This document shows, piece by piece, positions 50,470 through 64,000 of a stretch of 64,000 bases of DNA. Source of the stretch: Toxonevra muliebris (Eukaryota > Arthropoda > Insecta > Diptera > Pallopteridae); NCBI GenBank assembly GCA_963691655.1, contig OY829326.1:115851388-115915387 (forward strand). Direction: 5' to 3'. The notes under the pieces were generated by a model, which did not search any database, was not told the DNA's origin, and worked only from the letters and a program-made list of their open reading frames with translations. The position numbers and the translations under genes were made by a program. Position 1 is the stretch's first letter. Every line of letters starts with the position of its first letter.

Positions 50470-52540
50470 AACTGTATCAACAATTTAAGCAGTAGAAACG
50501 GTTTTTTTAAATTACTTGGTGGGTTCTTAGGATTGTTGAGGCCAGGCCAAAAGCTGAATGTCATCATTGAATTGGTCTTGACTTTTAGCTGTTTGCTATG
50601 CCGAAGGGAAAAAAATCTTTTTGGAGTGAAACTTCTTTGGGCGCGTTTTTAAGTTTCTTTGAAAGTAAACTTTCAAGTTCATGCAAGGAAAACGTTAACT
50701 ATTGTAACAGAGGAAGCAAGATTTTGTTTCACATATGTATGTGGATGGCTCACAGTAAGTTTCTTTATAACTGATTAGCTGCATATAAAGGAAACATAAT
50801 GCAAATGTAATTTTTTAAGTTTATTAGTAAGTCTTAAAAAGTTTTTGTATACAATTCAAAAATTTTTTGCTGAATTTCTAAAAAGATATTTCTTCGGAGA
50901 CAATAAACAGTATTCAATTTGAAAATTTATTTTTTGTAATTTTGGCCAATGCGAAAATTGTATCTAAAATGTGTCAATTGTACATAACCTGTAGTTTGAA
51001 AATCTAGAAAAAAGGTACAATTGCACCAACTTCTACATAACTGAAACATTGCTCTATAAAATGGCAGAAAACCAAGGAGGCAGAGTTTTTTGCGTTTGGA
51101 TCAATTAGTTTGTTTTTTTCTACGAAATAAATAGAAATATTGACCACCTGATCCATAGGGAAACATTGGAAACCTAAATGCTTCATCAGCCATAGTGAAT
51201 ATTGTCACTTTGTAGAATATTTAGATATTAAAATGACTCGAAACTCACTTCTAAGATTAAAGATTGAATAGAAAGGAGAAGGGTTCAGCCCTCATGGCTT
51301 GTCACAAGTGTTTCCAAACGTTCCGTTTTTACTGGTACATCCCGTTATTTTATAAATGTCTCGTCGGGACAACATTTTTCCCTGGTCTTGTGGAATTTAA
51401 ATTTTTGCTTTCGGCATTAAAATATTTTAATATGCACTCATAAAAGTATTATAATTTCTTTATTTATTTCTGGTTTTCACTCTGTCGTATTCGATTTTAA
51501 ATAAAAGTGAGAAATGGCATTGTATATTCATCAAACTGATAAAGTCATTAAAATTAGTAATAAAAACTAGAAAAATCACAGCTTTAAATGCATATTTCTT
51601 TGATTTCTTTAGAACGATTTTTTTGGTAATTTGTTCTAACTTTTAGGTTTTTCATTAAATAATTTTATCATTTAAGAACGAACTAAATCCACTTTCTTTT
51701 ATATAAAAATTAATAAAAGCAACAAAAAAGTAATAAGAATGTTATGCCTAGATTTGTTTCTTTTGATTTGCACGGTACTGTATGCAATGTGTAATAACAG
51801 TACATAAGCAAATAATGCAAAATTCGAAACAATTACAAGTATTTTTCAAAATCAGATCTCAGTGTTTAGTTACAAAAATGACGCATAAAACTGGGGTTAA
51901 AGCACTTTATCTTTGTTATAAATAAGTTAATAAAATTCACACACAAAAGAATTCACATTGCTGTGAATGAAGCTTCAGCATGATGATTTCTCAGTTTATT
52001 CTGCCTTCTGAATGGTTCAACCTAAGAATTAGGGGCCCTATACTTTCTTGCTTACATAGTAGGTATTTCAGAAAATTACTACACTGTGCTGTATACTATT
52101 AGCTATTCCTATTACACACTGAAAATATGAGAGTTTTGATAGATTTTTTATTTCTAAATTAGGTTTTTTTTTTCAATTTAGTTATGTTTGTTTAACAAGT
52201 ATCACAAAACAAAGGCACAAATTACTCATTTAATAAGTTTAAATGGATATTTAATACAAAGGTCAGTTTACAAATATTTTAAAGACAATAATAATTAATA
52301 AATACGTATTGCAAGTACAATTGATGCACCTACACAGAGGACACTTTAAAAGCTCATATGATCAAATTTTAATATATTAAAAAAATCCTATTGATTAATT
52401 TATAAACTTAATTCTTGCGATTGTCGTCTAAGAGGTACTATATCTAAATTTGTTGTATACAAAACCGGGCATTGAGACACACCATTTTTTGATTTTAAAA
52501 CCACAAATTTCATATATTTTAATTACAGCGAGTGCGGCTA
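50470..52540. other. Intergenic spacer between GH1 paralogs
   Basis: About 2 kb of AT-rich DNA with no gene or recognisable element. No relic of a third GH1 copy was seen. Confidence 0.55.
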
Positions 52541-52625
52541 TAGCTATGTACCATAGTGTGACACAAAACAACATACAAATCTTAAACTCGCATATGTATT
52601 TCCAATCACTCTAAACAATAATATT

Positions 52626-52633
52626 CTTATCAG
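52626..52633 (-). promoter_or_regulatory. GATA site upstream of GH1 gene 2
   Basis: CTTATCAG is in the same context as in gene 1 and is followed by a duplicated AGCAC step that makes the spacing to the TATA box slightly longer. Confidence 0.5.
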
Positions 52634-52675
52634 CACAGCACTTATGAACTTTTCCACTTCGTAGTTCTACTGCAC

Positions 52676-52684
52676 TATAAAAAG
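52676..52684 (+). promoter_or_regulatory. TATA box of GH1 gene 2
   Basis: TATAAAAAG lies 50 bp before the start codon, in a region alignable with the gene 1 promoter. Confidence 0.65.
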
Positions 52685-52733
52685 ATTTAACATGTTTTAC
52701 TTTTGAAGGGGACGCTAGTTGATATAAATAAAG

Positions 52734-54854
<2,121 letters not shown>

Positions 54855-56000
54855 ATAGTGTAACACTTCGAAATATTATTATTAATATAAATATAACTAC
54901 CGGCACATGTACATATGTACATATATACATAACAAAAACAAACTGTGTCAATAATTTAAACATTTGGGATGGTTAAGTATTCACAAGTATTGGCAGACAT
55001 CATTGCATTTCCATATATGTGTGTAAATAAATTTTTTGGAAATACCTTCAGTCTGGAATTTAAAATCTCGGAAATAATAGCACACAGAAATTAATGGCAA
55101 GCATAAATCATGTTACTTAGAACTACTGTACTTTTAAAACTTATTAAGCAACATAATTGAGTAATATAACTGGGCAGAAAATTAAATTTTAAAATAACAT
55201 ATTAGTTTTTAAAAATCGTATGAAAATAACGTACTTGATGACTTTTTCCAAGTCAGAATTTGAGGAATATTTGGCAAAAAATTAGTTTTTTCTAATAAAT
55301 ATTGTCTTAAACTTCGAAAATTGCTTAGGTAGTGTTTCTTCTAAAGCAATGATATGTCATTTTGCTAAGAAATCTATGAACTATTCGTATTTTTAAAATT
55401 TTTGATAATTTGGCAAGATAATAATAATAAAACAGAAAACTTTTAAGTCTATACGTATCTGAATAAATGTATAATACAAAAAGTGTATTTTTTTATTTAT
55501 TACTTCCTATAACTTATAATTAAAAAGTTAGTAAAAAAGCTATGGCTGCTTGCATAAAGTGCAATTAATTAATTTTAATTAATTAATTTCGGTTCAATTT
55601 TCAGATCAGACATATTAATCCAAAATTAGCTTTTCTTCTCTTATATGAAATTTAAATAACACACAATTTTTGCAAAATAAATGTGTTTGTTTTTATTATT
55701 TTTCACAATTTTGCAGTTTACACTGCGTCATCTAGTGCCAAGTAGCATTAAATAGCGCTCCTTTTTATACCAGTATTGCATAATTTGTGATTGCCTTCAG
55801 AACACTAATTCAATACTTTTATATGCAACACTACACAAGAACCGCAAAATAATACAAAATTTAAAGTAAAACAAAGTGAAAAGATTCGAGTAGATGCAAT
55901 ATTATTTAATTAAAAATTTAAATGAGTCTAAATTAATAAAAGTGTTTAGATATTTATTAATACATACACCGTGTAAAGTAGTAAAAGTTTGAAAGTGACT
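54855..56000. other. Spacer between GH1 gene 2 and the ANKLE1-type gene
   Basis: AT-rich. The 5' UTR of the gene starting at 56001 probably lies at the right end. No TATA box is evident there. Confidence 0.5.
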
Positions 56001-59000
56001 ATGGATCAGCGAGCGAATTTCTTGGCACTTATTCTATTGGATGCACTGGAGGATCAAAATGAAATGTATGAATTGCGAGTGGTTAAATAAAAATAATTGA
56101 ATAATAATCTGTTATCACTTTTACAAATCCATATAGTGATATTTATAGCATTCTCGATAAAACCAAAGCAGATCCAAGTTATGTGGCATTGGAGCGCGGA
56201 ATTTCTCCGTTGCACTATGCTTGTGGTATGGAAAATGAAGAGATGTCGGTGAATGTATCATGCGATTTTCTCGCTAGAGGCGGTAATTAAAAAAAAATTT
56301 ATTTTATTTTTCTGGAAACTATTAAAATTTGCTTTTTTGCTATCCAGCTGATCCAAATGTTCGCAGCTCTGAGAATATAACACCATTGCATGTGGCTGCA
56401 TTGTATGGTCGTGTGAAAATTGTTGCTGCGTTACTTGTACGTACTAAATTTTATTTAATTTCAGAAGTTTTAGTAAATGTTTGATTTAGAAACTTTTCTG
56501 TAAAATGAAAAGGCGAAAAAATGCATGACTAAAATCGATGCATTTTCACTTTAATAGTCACCTACAATCATTGCTGGACCATGATTGTAGGTAACTATTA
56601 ATGTAAAAATATATCGATTTTTGTCCTTTGTATTTTCTCTTTTCATTTTACTGAAATGTCCCTAAAGTAAACATTTACAGATTATACTATATTGATTTGA
56701 AAGAAAACAGGTTGTATGCAAAGAGCGATACAAATATTTGACGCATCCATTAAACCCCCCTAAAAATATCATTGTCTGAATTCACGAGTGAGAAGAAAAG
56801 GGGAGAGGGGAAACAAAACGTGCTTGATTCCTCACGTTTCGTCTCAGGGATTTCGGCACTGTAAACATCAGAATTTCAAGCTTACCTAGTACTGAATAGC
56901 GTTTGTTAATTTTGTTTAAAGGGAACGAAACATTGCAGTAATGTCTTGTGTTACGTTGTTATTCGTTCCGAAATTTGGCAAAATGAATTGAAATATGACT
57001 GACAATTAAACGGCATAATAAAATTGAAATATTCAACAACTTAGGCTGAATATCTGGGACACTACTAACCGGAAAGTAACTATGCTGCATTTCTCAAGAC
57101 ACAGCCCATCTAGTAAAAACGTGTAACTAAGATTGACAGTAATACATTCATTCAAGTGCATACATAATAATATTAGTCTAAAAAAATTTACTTTTACTAC
57201 TATACGTAACATTATAAATGTAAACATGGAAAATGCGTGACTTCAAATAAAGTAGGGGAGAGTCCTGCATGTTGGGGCACTTTCAATATTTCGTAAACGC
57301 TTTATGGTAAAACCATCGCTTAAACCGTCAAAGTTATATCTCATAAATTCTAATCATTCGTGTGGTTACAAAGAGAGAACATTCAATTGTTGTATTTTCT
57401 TACTACTACTATTATGGCACAACAGCCCATGGAGGGCCAAGGCCAAGTTTTTCGCATCCATTCATGTTGTGTGAGTTATATTTATACACGAATGGAAGGG
57501 ACCTACAGTTTTATGCCGAATCCGAACGGCAAAGTGAAAAGCTTTTCATAGGCATTTTATTTTATTTTTTTTTTTTTTGATTTTGTATTTTCTTAGCTAA
57601 AATTATAAATTATACTTTAAAAAAAAATTCCAAAAATTTTCTGGGGTTTTTTTTGAAGTACCGATTAAGTAAATATTTTCCAGCGATCATAAAAAGCATG
57701 TATATGAGCCAAAATGCGTATCGTTCCAGTTCGTTTTCACATGGCCGTATCTCCGAAATTATTAGAGATCGAGTTAAAATTTGTTATAACGGTTTAAAAA
57801 AATCATATATGAATAAAAACACTGCACAATGGAATTGACCAAAAAGAAAATTTATTATTATTTATTATTATTTATATATTTCGAGTATGCTGAACATGAT
57901 GGCGTTTTTAGTTTTTCTCTATAACGTCGGAACATTAATTAATTAATAAATATACTTTAGCTTTCCATCGATATCTTTATCCAATGAGAAGTTGTGACCG
58001 AAAAACAAAACGTGTTCCAACACTCAGAACTCTTCTCTATTGTTTAGTTAAAGTACACTTAATTTTTGACTAGGATTATGCGCCATATTTTTTTATTTAA
58101 CGTTTTTTTTTTATAGGAACGCGGCGCTAACTATGACGTCTTCGATGATGAACGCAAAACACCCGCACATTATGCCATCGAAGAGTGTCACTTTGAAGTT
58201 GTTCAACTCATGCGCGATCACATTTTCGTTAGTAAATATGAACAAAAACAACAAAAAGATCAACAGCAGTTACAAGAAGCTGTTGAACGCTTACAAATCC
58301 AACAGCAGCCAAACGATTTACTATTTTCGAATACAAGATTTGAACATTCAGTACAAAATCGGGAAATTTCTACACCAAATCGTTTGCTAGTCATAAACGA
58401 GGGTGGCATTAACGGTGATGAAATTACTCCCAAGAAATGTATTAATAAAAACTTGCTTGCTATTAGTAATTCGGTAAATGATGGTGGTGGCGATGGAAAA
58501 TATACCCCAAATCGCATACACTATAACTATGACGTCACATCACCTTATTATATTAATATCACACATCGGCGACACCGGCCACAACCATTATTTCCGGTTG
58601 TTGGCACACCACCAGTGGATGTAACTGGTATGGATTCAACCCAAAATAAACAAACATCCTCCCCAGCGGTATGTAGAGGCTTTTAAAGATTATTAATTTA
58701 AGTAACTAGAATTTCTACTCAAGTTAAAATTCAATTTTGATTGATGGTTAAATATGGATACTTAAGAAACAAAAATTTTAATGTGTTTATTTTTTCCATT
58801 ACTTAATATTCAGCCAGCGTCTACATTTCCGAATTCAGTACAACCTGTCAACATATTCACATTAACGAGAGAAAATCTAGAAGAGCTTACTTACATTGCA
58901 CCGGAAGCCGAACGTTCGCGTATATCATTAATCGAGATGTGGCGCGAGAAAGTACAACGTTCACGTATGCGCCATTCCATACTTAAGCAATTCAATGATG

Positions 59001-61941
59001 TTGGTGAATTGATTGAAAATCTCGTTGAAAATGATAATCTCAACTTTTCCAACACTGAACTCAAGGAAAAATCGAATAACCCGGAAACTACCACAGCTCA
59101 AGCTGGTTTGGAAATTGAAAAATGTGTAGAGAAAAATGTGTATTCCTCGCTATACGATGCGACTGTTTATGCTAAATTGCCTGGTGAGAAATCGCCATCG
59201 CCATCCTCGACACCATCACCGTCTAAACCTATTACAAAAATGTCATTGGGTAAACTAATACAACAATTATCACAGGCACAATTGGTTAATTTCGAGCCAC
59301 CGGAACCAGCAAAATTGAAAACTGTACAAAGTAATCCCCACACTCAAATACCAAAAATTATGATTACAAATGAAGGAAAACAACAGCAGCAAAGTACATC
59401 AGCAGCTAATGATGCTGAAACGACAATAAATATAATTCGTTCCCCAAAAAATAATGAATTTTTTATACAATATGCCGAATCCTATGTGCATACAGATGAT
59501 GAAAATGGTTTGGTTTTCTATGAAAAGAAATTAGTGAGCAATCTAGGCAATAAAATAGCACAAGAGCGGATGCATGGGTAAGATTATCGACACATTTGAT
59601 ATTTTTTAACTGGTTTACAATTAATTGAATAATAATAAGAAGGGAATATACAATTTTTGGATAAATACGTAATAAGATACTTGTTCTTATTTATCACTTC
59701 TCGAATCTATAGCTTTTTAATCTATGTCGACGTCATCTAGCAATATTTTCGAAAGTAACAGAAATAAATAAAACGATGAACAGCAATCTATACTTTCCCT
59801 CTGTTCAATGTAAAGTCTTGGAGATGACAATTAACTTCAAACAAAGAATGATAAAATTCCAAATCCAAAAATGAATGGATTACGAAACAATTGCTATCTT
59901 CTATAGCTCTGTTAGTTAGAGGCCTTCACAATACTACAAAAGTTTTATTAATGGGAAAGATTAAAAACTGCCTATTTTTTATGAATTCATCGCTTTCGTG
60001 CACGTTCTTTCTAGAAATAGGAATAATGCTTTTTGAAGAATTCTATTCTCAGAGGAGAATATTCATATAGTCATAAGAAGATATTACTTTCGCCCTATAA
60101 CAACTAGATATTATTGTAATTATTTCCGACTTATAGTACACCCAGTGTCAGAGATATGAACACCACAGCAACTACTCAATCGACAAATAATTGTACCATA
60201 CCATTAGACTATGAAACTGATGCATTGCGGGCTGAACTCACGAATTTTGGTGAACCACCAGGTAAGTTTATTTATTACAAGATCTAATATATTTACATAT
60301 TTTAACTCCACATTTATTTAACTGTATTTTAGGTCCAATTACGAAGAGCACCAAACAAATTTATCTGAAACGTCTTATTAAATGGAAAAGAAATACTGCA
60401 GCAGATATGTCAATGCAAATGAAAAAACAGCAAAAAGACAGCAATGAAATTAGTATGTTTTTTTCAGTTGTTATTTATATTTTGTTTTTGAAAATTTAAC
60501 ATATTTTCAAATTATTTTTGGATTTTTTATATACACATATATAAATTCAGATTTAAATTTTTTGGCTATGCAAATTCTGCAAATTCGTTTGCTAAGTTTA
60601 CAGTTATTTCAACGAAATTTTGCAAAATTATGTGCGAAAGCAAAGCCAAGTTTGTAAAAATTATGAATTTTAAATTACAAGTCAAAACAAATTTTTCCTT
60701 CTCTATTTTTACTATAGAATTCTCTGTTGAATTGCATCGTACTGTACGCTCTTTGGAACAATTTGAACGCATACCAGAATATATGAAATATGAAAACGAC
60801 TCAAAGCTTTATTTTGCCAATCATCAGAATAAAAAGAAAATGCGTGAGGGCCATTTGAAACAAAGTTTCATTTATATGTTGATAGATCCGCGAATATCGT
60901 GTAATTTACCTGGTGAGAGTGTGGTAAGCTAATGTTTAATAGGGTGATGCAATACCCTCTAAGAGCATATTATGTGTATATTGATGATAAGCAACGAATG
61001 CTAAAATGAACCCGACCAGAGAATATAAAAATGTTAAAAATGCGTATCATGCCAACAAGCAAGAAAAGCATTTGTCAGCGTTTTGTATAGATGTAATGAG
61101 AGCAACGTATTGCCACGCTTGCAATGCGGGTTTGCTTAATTTTTTTTGTAAAAAGCGCAGAGCAAGAAAAATTGAAAAAAATGCGCCTGAGCGAAAATAA
61201 TGATGAGGGAGAAACCATCGCCGAATAAAGATGCTATAATCCTATAACATGTAATATTAAGATGCGCGTTTTTATAGTTTATCTTCTTTGGTTTCTTATA
61301 TGTAATTGTTTTTTATTAATTTTATTTTTTTCTAAAATTTCTGTCTGCTGAATTTTTCAGTTTCTTGATAAATTCAGCGTTTGGAAACGTTTTCTAGAAT
61401 CAATATTTTATGTGGGCAAAGGTAAAACATCACGTCCTTATTCGCATTTATACGATGCTATGAAAACTCATTCACGCATGCAAAATGTACAAACAACGAC
61501 GCAATTGACAAGCAATGGTAAAAAGATCTCAAGTAAGCTGTTCATATTCAATCAAATCTGAAATGTTTATAATATTTATGCAACCCCATAGTTAAAAAAC
61601 AAACGCTCAACATTGACATATTCAAATCACCTCCCACTAAATCATCAGATAGCAAAAAACTTGATCGCATACTTGATATTTGGGGCAATGACAATGGTGT
61701 TGTGTGTCTTCATGTCTTTCATAATATTGTACCGACGGATGCATACACACGTGAGGCAGCTATAATTGATGCGCTCAGTTTGCAGCATTTGACCAATGTG
61801 AAACGTGGCGACTATTATGGGCCCGCACAAACATGGACTATGAAACAAAAGAAATGTTTTGGTATTGCCCTTTTACATAAGGCAATGCAAATATTCTTAG
61901 CTGAAGGTGAATCGCAATTGGCACCTAGTGATTTGATTTAG
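56001..61941 (+). CDS. Ankle1: ANKLE1/LEM-3-type GIY-YIG endonuclease, ten exons
   Basis: Exons are 56001-56065, 56137-56282, 56348-56436, 58117-58668, 58814-59577, 60137-60261, 60333-60452, 60718-60923, 61361-61532 and 61592-61941. All are GT-AG with consistent phases, giving 862 aa. Ankyrin repeats occupy about residues 40-130 (ISPLHYACG, ITPLHVAALYGRVKIVAALL, KTPAHYAIEECHFEVVQLM). A long low-complexity Gln/Ser/Thr-rich linker follows. A LEM domain lies at about 564-602 (LRAELTNFGEPPGPITKSTK). The GIY-YIG nuclease has FIYMLIDP (Tyr673), FYVGKG (Tyr706), SRPYSHL (Arg714), YTREAAIIDAL (Glu801) and LTNVKRGDYYG. The family cuts DNA bridges and branched DNA at the end of cell division and is normally cytoplasmic. 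Catalytic residues look intact. It is longer than vertebrate ANKLE1 because of the linker. Confidence 0.9.
56474..56677. repeat. ~97-bp-arm foldback in ANKLE1 intron 3
   Basis: Arms 56474-56571 and 56581-56677 are complementary around a 9-nt loop (TGCTGGACC). The 21 bp next to the loop pair with one mismatch (TTAATAGTCACCTACAATCAT), and the outer ends pair well (TAAATGTTT...TTTAG...GTAAAATGAAA). The middle is looser. It may be a foldback MITE. When the gene is transcribed this would give a long RNA hairpin. Confidence 0.8.
56678..58116. other. Rest of ANKLE1-type intron 3
   Basis: About 1.4 kb with no exon I can support. The short frames at 57360-57580 and 57653-57838 lack splice context and domain content. 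A pyrimidine tract and TATAG acceptor end it at 58116. Confidence 0.5.
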
Positions 61942-62138
61942 CAATAATGAATAACAAATTATGATCCTCGACATCATTATATGATGAAAAAATTTGACTG
62001 TGATTATTACATAAGAATAACTATAAAATATATTTGCGAATGTTTTTATTTTTATTGCCTGGACATACTTTTTAGTACAAAACAAACAAAATTTATAACT
62101 GTAGTCCATTCCTTTTAATTTAAGAAATATTTTAGAAA

Positions 62139-62144
62139 AATAAA
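62139..62144 (+). promoter_or_regulatory. Poly(A) signal of the ANKLE1-type gene
   Basis: AATAAA lies about 200 bp past the stop codon at 61939-61941. Confidence 0.5.
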
Positions 62145-62612
62145 GCTTAAAGTTTTAAAAAAGTAATAAAGTAGCAGAACTAATTTATCAAAAATCAAGG
62201 GAAACAAAACAAAAGCAATTTGATTTGATTTTTGCTTTTTTATAATTCATTTTTATTTATGTTGTCAAAAAATAAAAGGAAAAATTCAAGATTATGCAAT
62301 TTTAAACAATTGTTGCTTAAACAAAACGTTGGTTTTAAAAGTTTATGTTCGATTGCTAAAGTTCTTTCTGGTGAAAATTTGAATGTCCAACTGTAAGGAC
62401 GTAGAATTAAGCTCCAGCGATATAACTTTATTTAAATTTGTTCCCCTTGTCAGTGTCGATATTGAGCGAAGTTCCTTGTTACACAAAAATGTTCGGACTG
62501 TGAGTCGGCGATCATTTACATTTGATGGTTTATGAATGTACATATAAGGTAATTTATTACAATCCAATGGAACAAAAATGGTATATAAACATTTTTTAAA
62601 GTTTTCGGAGGG
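62145..62612. other. Spacer with no supported gene
   Basis: AT-rich. A 94-codon minus-strand frame (62627-62343) is not recognised and may be part of a repeat adjoining the LINE. Confidence 0.4.
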
Positions 62613-63440
62613 ACACTGGTCTAACACTTAGAAGATTAACTAGAAACATGAAAGTTTCAGTTAACGGTCATTTGCTACCACCTAAAAATAATATCCATTT
62701 ACTTGGTTTGCAAATCCAAACTAATAATAGATTTACAACATATGTTAAAAAAAGATTAGAAAAAGCCAGAGGGGCTAAATTTTATATAAATAGAATTTTT
62801 AAGAATAAAAACATTGACACAAGAATCAAAACAAACATGTATAAGCTTTACATACAGCCGATTCTTATGGCCCCTATAGGGGCCAGACAACCTCAACTCC
62901 CCAGCCATCAAATGGAATTATTGCGCACCTTTGAAAGAGGTGTTTTAAGATCAACTGCCAATATCAGGCGAGCTCGTAACTCATACAAGCATGTGTCTGC
63001 TGAAAAGATATATAGGGAGAATTGACCGTTTTGCGGCTCTTATGCATGTCAAATTTTTTAACAAATGTAATAATGTCAATGATATCAATAATTTTAAATT
63101 TGAAAAATTATTGAGTAGATTTCCTAATCAAACTTTTTCTTGTATGCCTCAATTACTTGATATGCATAACACTGGCAATTTAATAATTAATGACAAAATT
63201 AATTTATTTAACACCAGGTACAATAATTCGCCTGGTTTTGTTTATAACCGTGGTCAATAATTTTTAAATAAGTTAATACACTCTGGCTTTTTATTTCTGC
63301 CTTCCTCCTCATTACCTAAAATTATAATTAAGATCAAACACTTAAAATTATTCGCTGGTCATGAAAAGGGGCCTATGGGTTTCACTTGACAATAAAACTG
63401 TTAATTTAGTTTAAATTTATACTTAAATAATTTGATAAAT
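62613..63440 (+). mobile_element. Jockey-like LINE 3' fragment, copy 2
   Basis: The frame from about 62648 reads VNGHLLPPKNNIHLLGLQI (the HLLG block is the reverse-transcriptase 'YLG' motif), VKKRLEKARGA, MYKLYIQPILM and LLRTFERGVLRS. A frameshift follows near 63015, then RIDRFAALMHVKFFNK to the stop at about 63258. The 3' UTR is shared with copy 1 at 42336-42990 and ends with an A-rich tail near 63430. This copy extends about 200 bp further 5' than copy 1. It is non-functional: no catalytic FADD part is present. Confidence 0.82.
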
Positions 63441-63572
63441 AAAAAAAAAGGAAAAAATTAATTTTAATAATTTTTTAGATCGGTTTATTTGCAATTTTGT
63501 AAGTTTTTTTTTTTAGATCAAAAAATCCGAGTCCTGGTTATAACTCATATTAGTTTCAAAGCTAAGTTATAT

Positions 63573-64000
63573 TTAATCAAGTAATTTTACAAAAAAACGA
63601 TTCTCTTCGAATTCTTTGGGATGTGCACGTTTTCTATGATGATGCATGTTAGCGCTAACCTTAAATGTTTTCGGGCAATGTGGGCACTTATAAAGCTCTT
63701 GGCCAGTGTGTGTAGTCATGTGCTCCTAAAAGCAGAAATAAAAAATGAAATGATGCCATTGAAATGTTTATAAAATTCCAGGCTTACATACCTTCAGTAC
63801 TATAGCCACTTTAAATGCTTTATCACAAATGTTGCATTTGAATTTTCGCTCTATTTGGTGCACGTACTTCTTGTGACTACGCAGCGCGTTCTCAGTCAGC
63901 GACACTTTGCCACATTCACTGCAGACATACAACGTTGTGCCGTCATGGTGGGTGACCCGCTTATGCCGTTTAAGACTGTATTTCGAATATAACTGTGCAT
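63573..64000 (-). CDS. C2H2 zinc-finger protein, C-terminal exons (partial)
   Basis: Two minus-strand exons: at least 64000-63792 and 63725-63573, with a GT-AG intron in phase 0. The visible C terminus holds the end of one finger ([11 protein letters not shown]), a complete [22 protein letters not shown] finger, a [21 protein letters not shown] finger split by the intron, and a last [22 protein letters not shown] finger. FFVKLLD and the stop follow. Linkers such as [10 protein letters not shown] resemble the canonical TGEKP type. Such proteins bind DNA; the target is unknown. The 5' part lies outside the window. Confidence 0.88.

Noticed and set aside
62343..62627. 94-codon minus-strand frame beside the LINE copy
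   Set aside because: No family recognised, no splice or promoter context; possibly repeat-derived.

Overview
The window is AT-rich eukaryotic nuclear DNA from an insect, most likely a higher dipteran (inference from the GT-AG gene structures, protein similarity to fly families and transposon types; species not determinable here). Homopolymer runs, microsatellites, dead LINE pieces and short inverted-repeat transposons fill most of the space. Most long open frames on either strand are chance or antisense frames. I find six protein-coding genes or gene parts with good support, all in the right-hand 60% of the window.

Layout. 1-25.5 kb: no convincing host gene. This stretch holds a series of non-autonomous DNA transposons, four of them hAT-like with 8-bp target-site duplications (9658-10656, 14260-15101, 17371-18622, 19306-19940), several nested insertions, a LINE 3' piece and a dimeric tRNA-derived SINE. 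25.8-27.2 kb (minus): a two-exon gene for a secreted Tyr/Asp/Pro-rich protein. 27.6-41.3 kb: transposon remnants, namely a second SINE copy, a LINE with RNase H, a degenerate Tc1/mariner element, an RTE-like fragment, and a hAT element inserted in the terminal repeat of another MITE. 41.3-45.2 kb (minus): a small three-exon gene of unknown function and a four-exon ERMARD (C6orf70 family) gene, with a Jockey-like LINE fragment between them. 48.3-54.9 kb (plus): two tandem seven-exon family-1 glycoside hydrolases (beta-glucosidase/myrosinase-like, 507 aa each), with signal peptides, both catalytic glutamates and duplicated GATA/TATA promoter modules. 56.0-61.9 kb (plus): a ten-exon ANKLE1/LEM-3-type nuclease gene (ankyrin repeats, LEM domain, GIY-YIG domain, 862 aa). 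62.6-63.4 kb: a second copy of the Jockey-like LINE. 63.6-64.0 kb (minus): the last two exons of a C2H2 zinc-finger gene that runs off the window.

The genes do not form an operon-like pathway; they are independent eukaryotic transcription units. The only functional cluster is the GH1 pair, whose tracts of near-perfect identity (including synonymous and intronic sites) suggest recent gene conversion. I saw no CRISPR array, prokaryotic gene, rRNA or functional tRNA. The more unusual signals are in the mobile DNA: a SINE whose 3' tail matches a LINE in the same window, datable nested insertions, and a ~200-bp near-perfect foldback inside an ANKLE1 intron.
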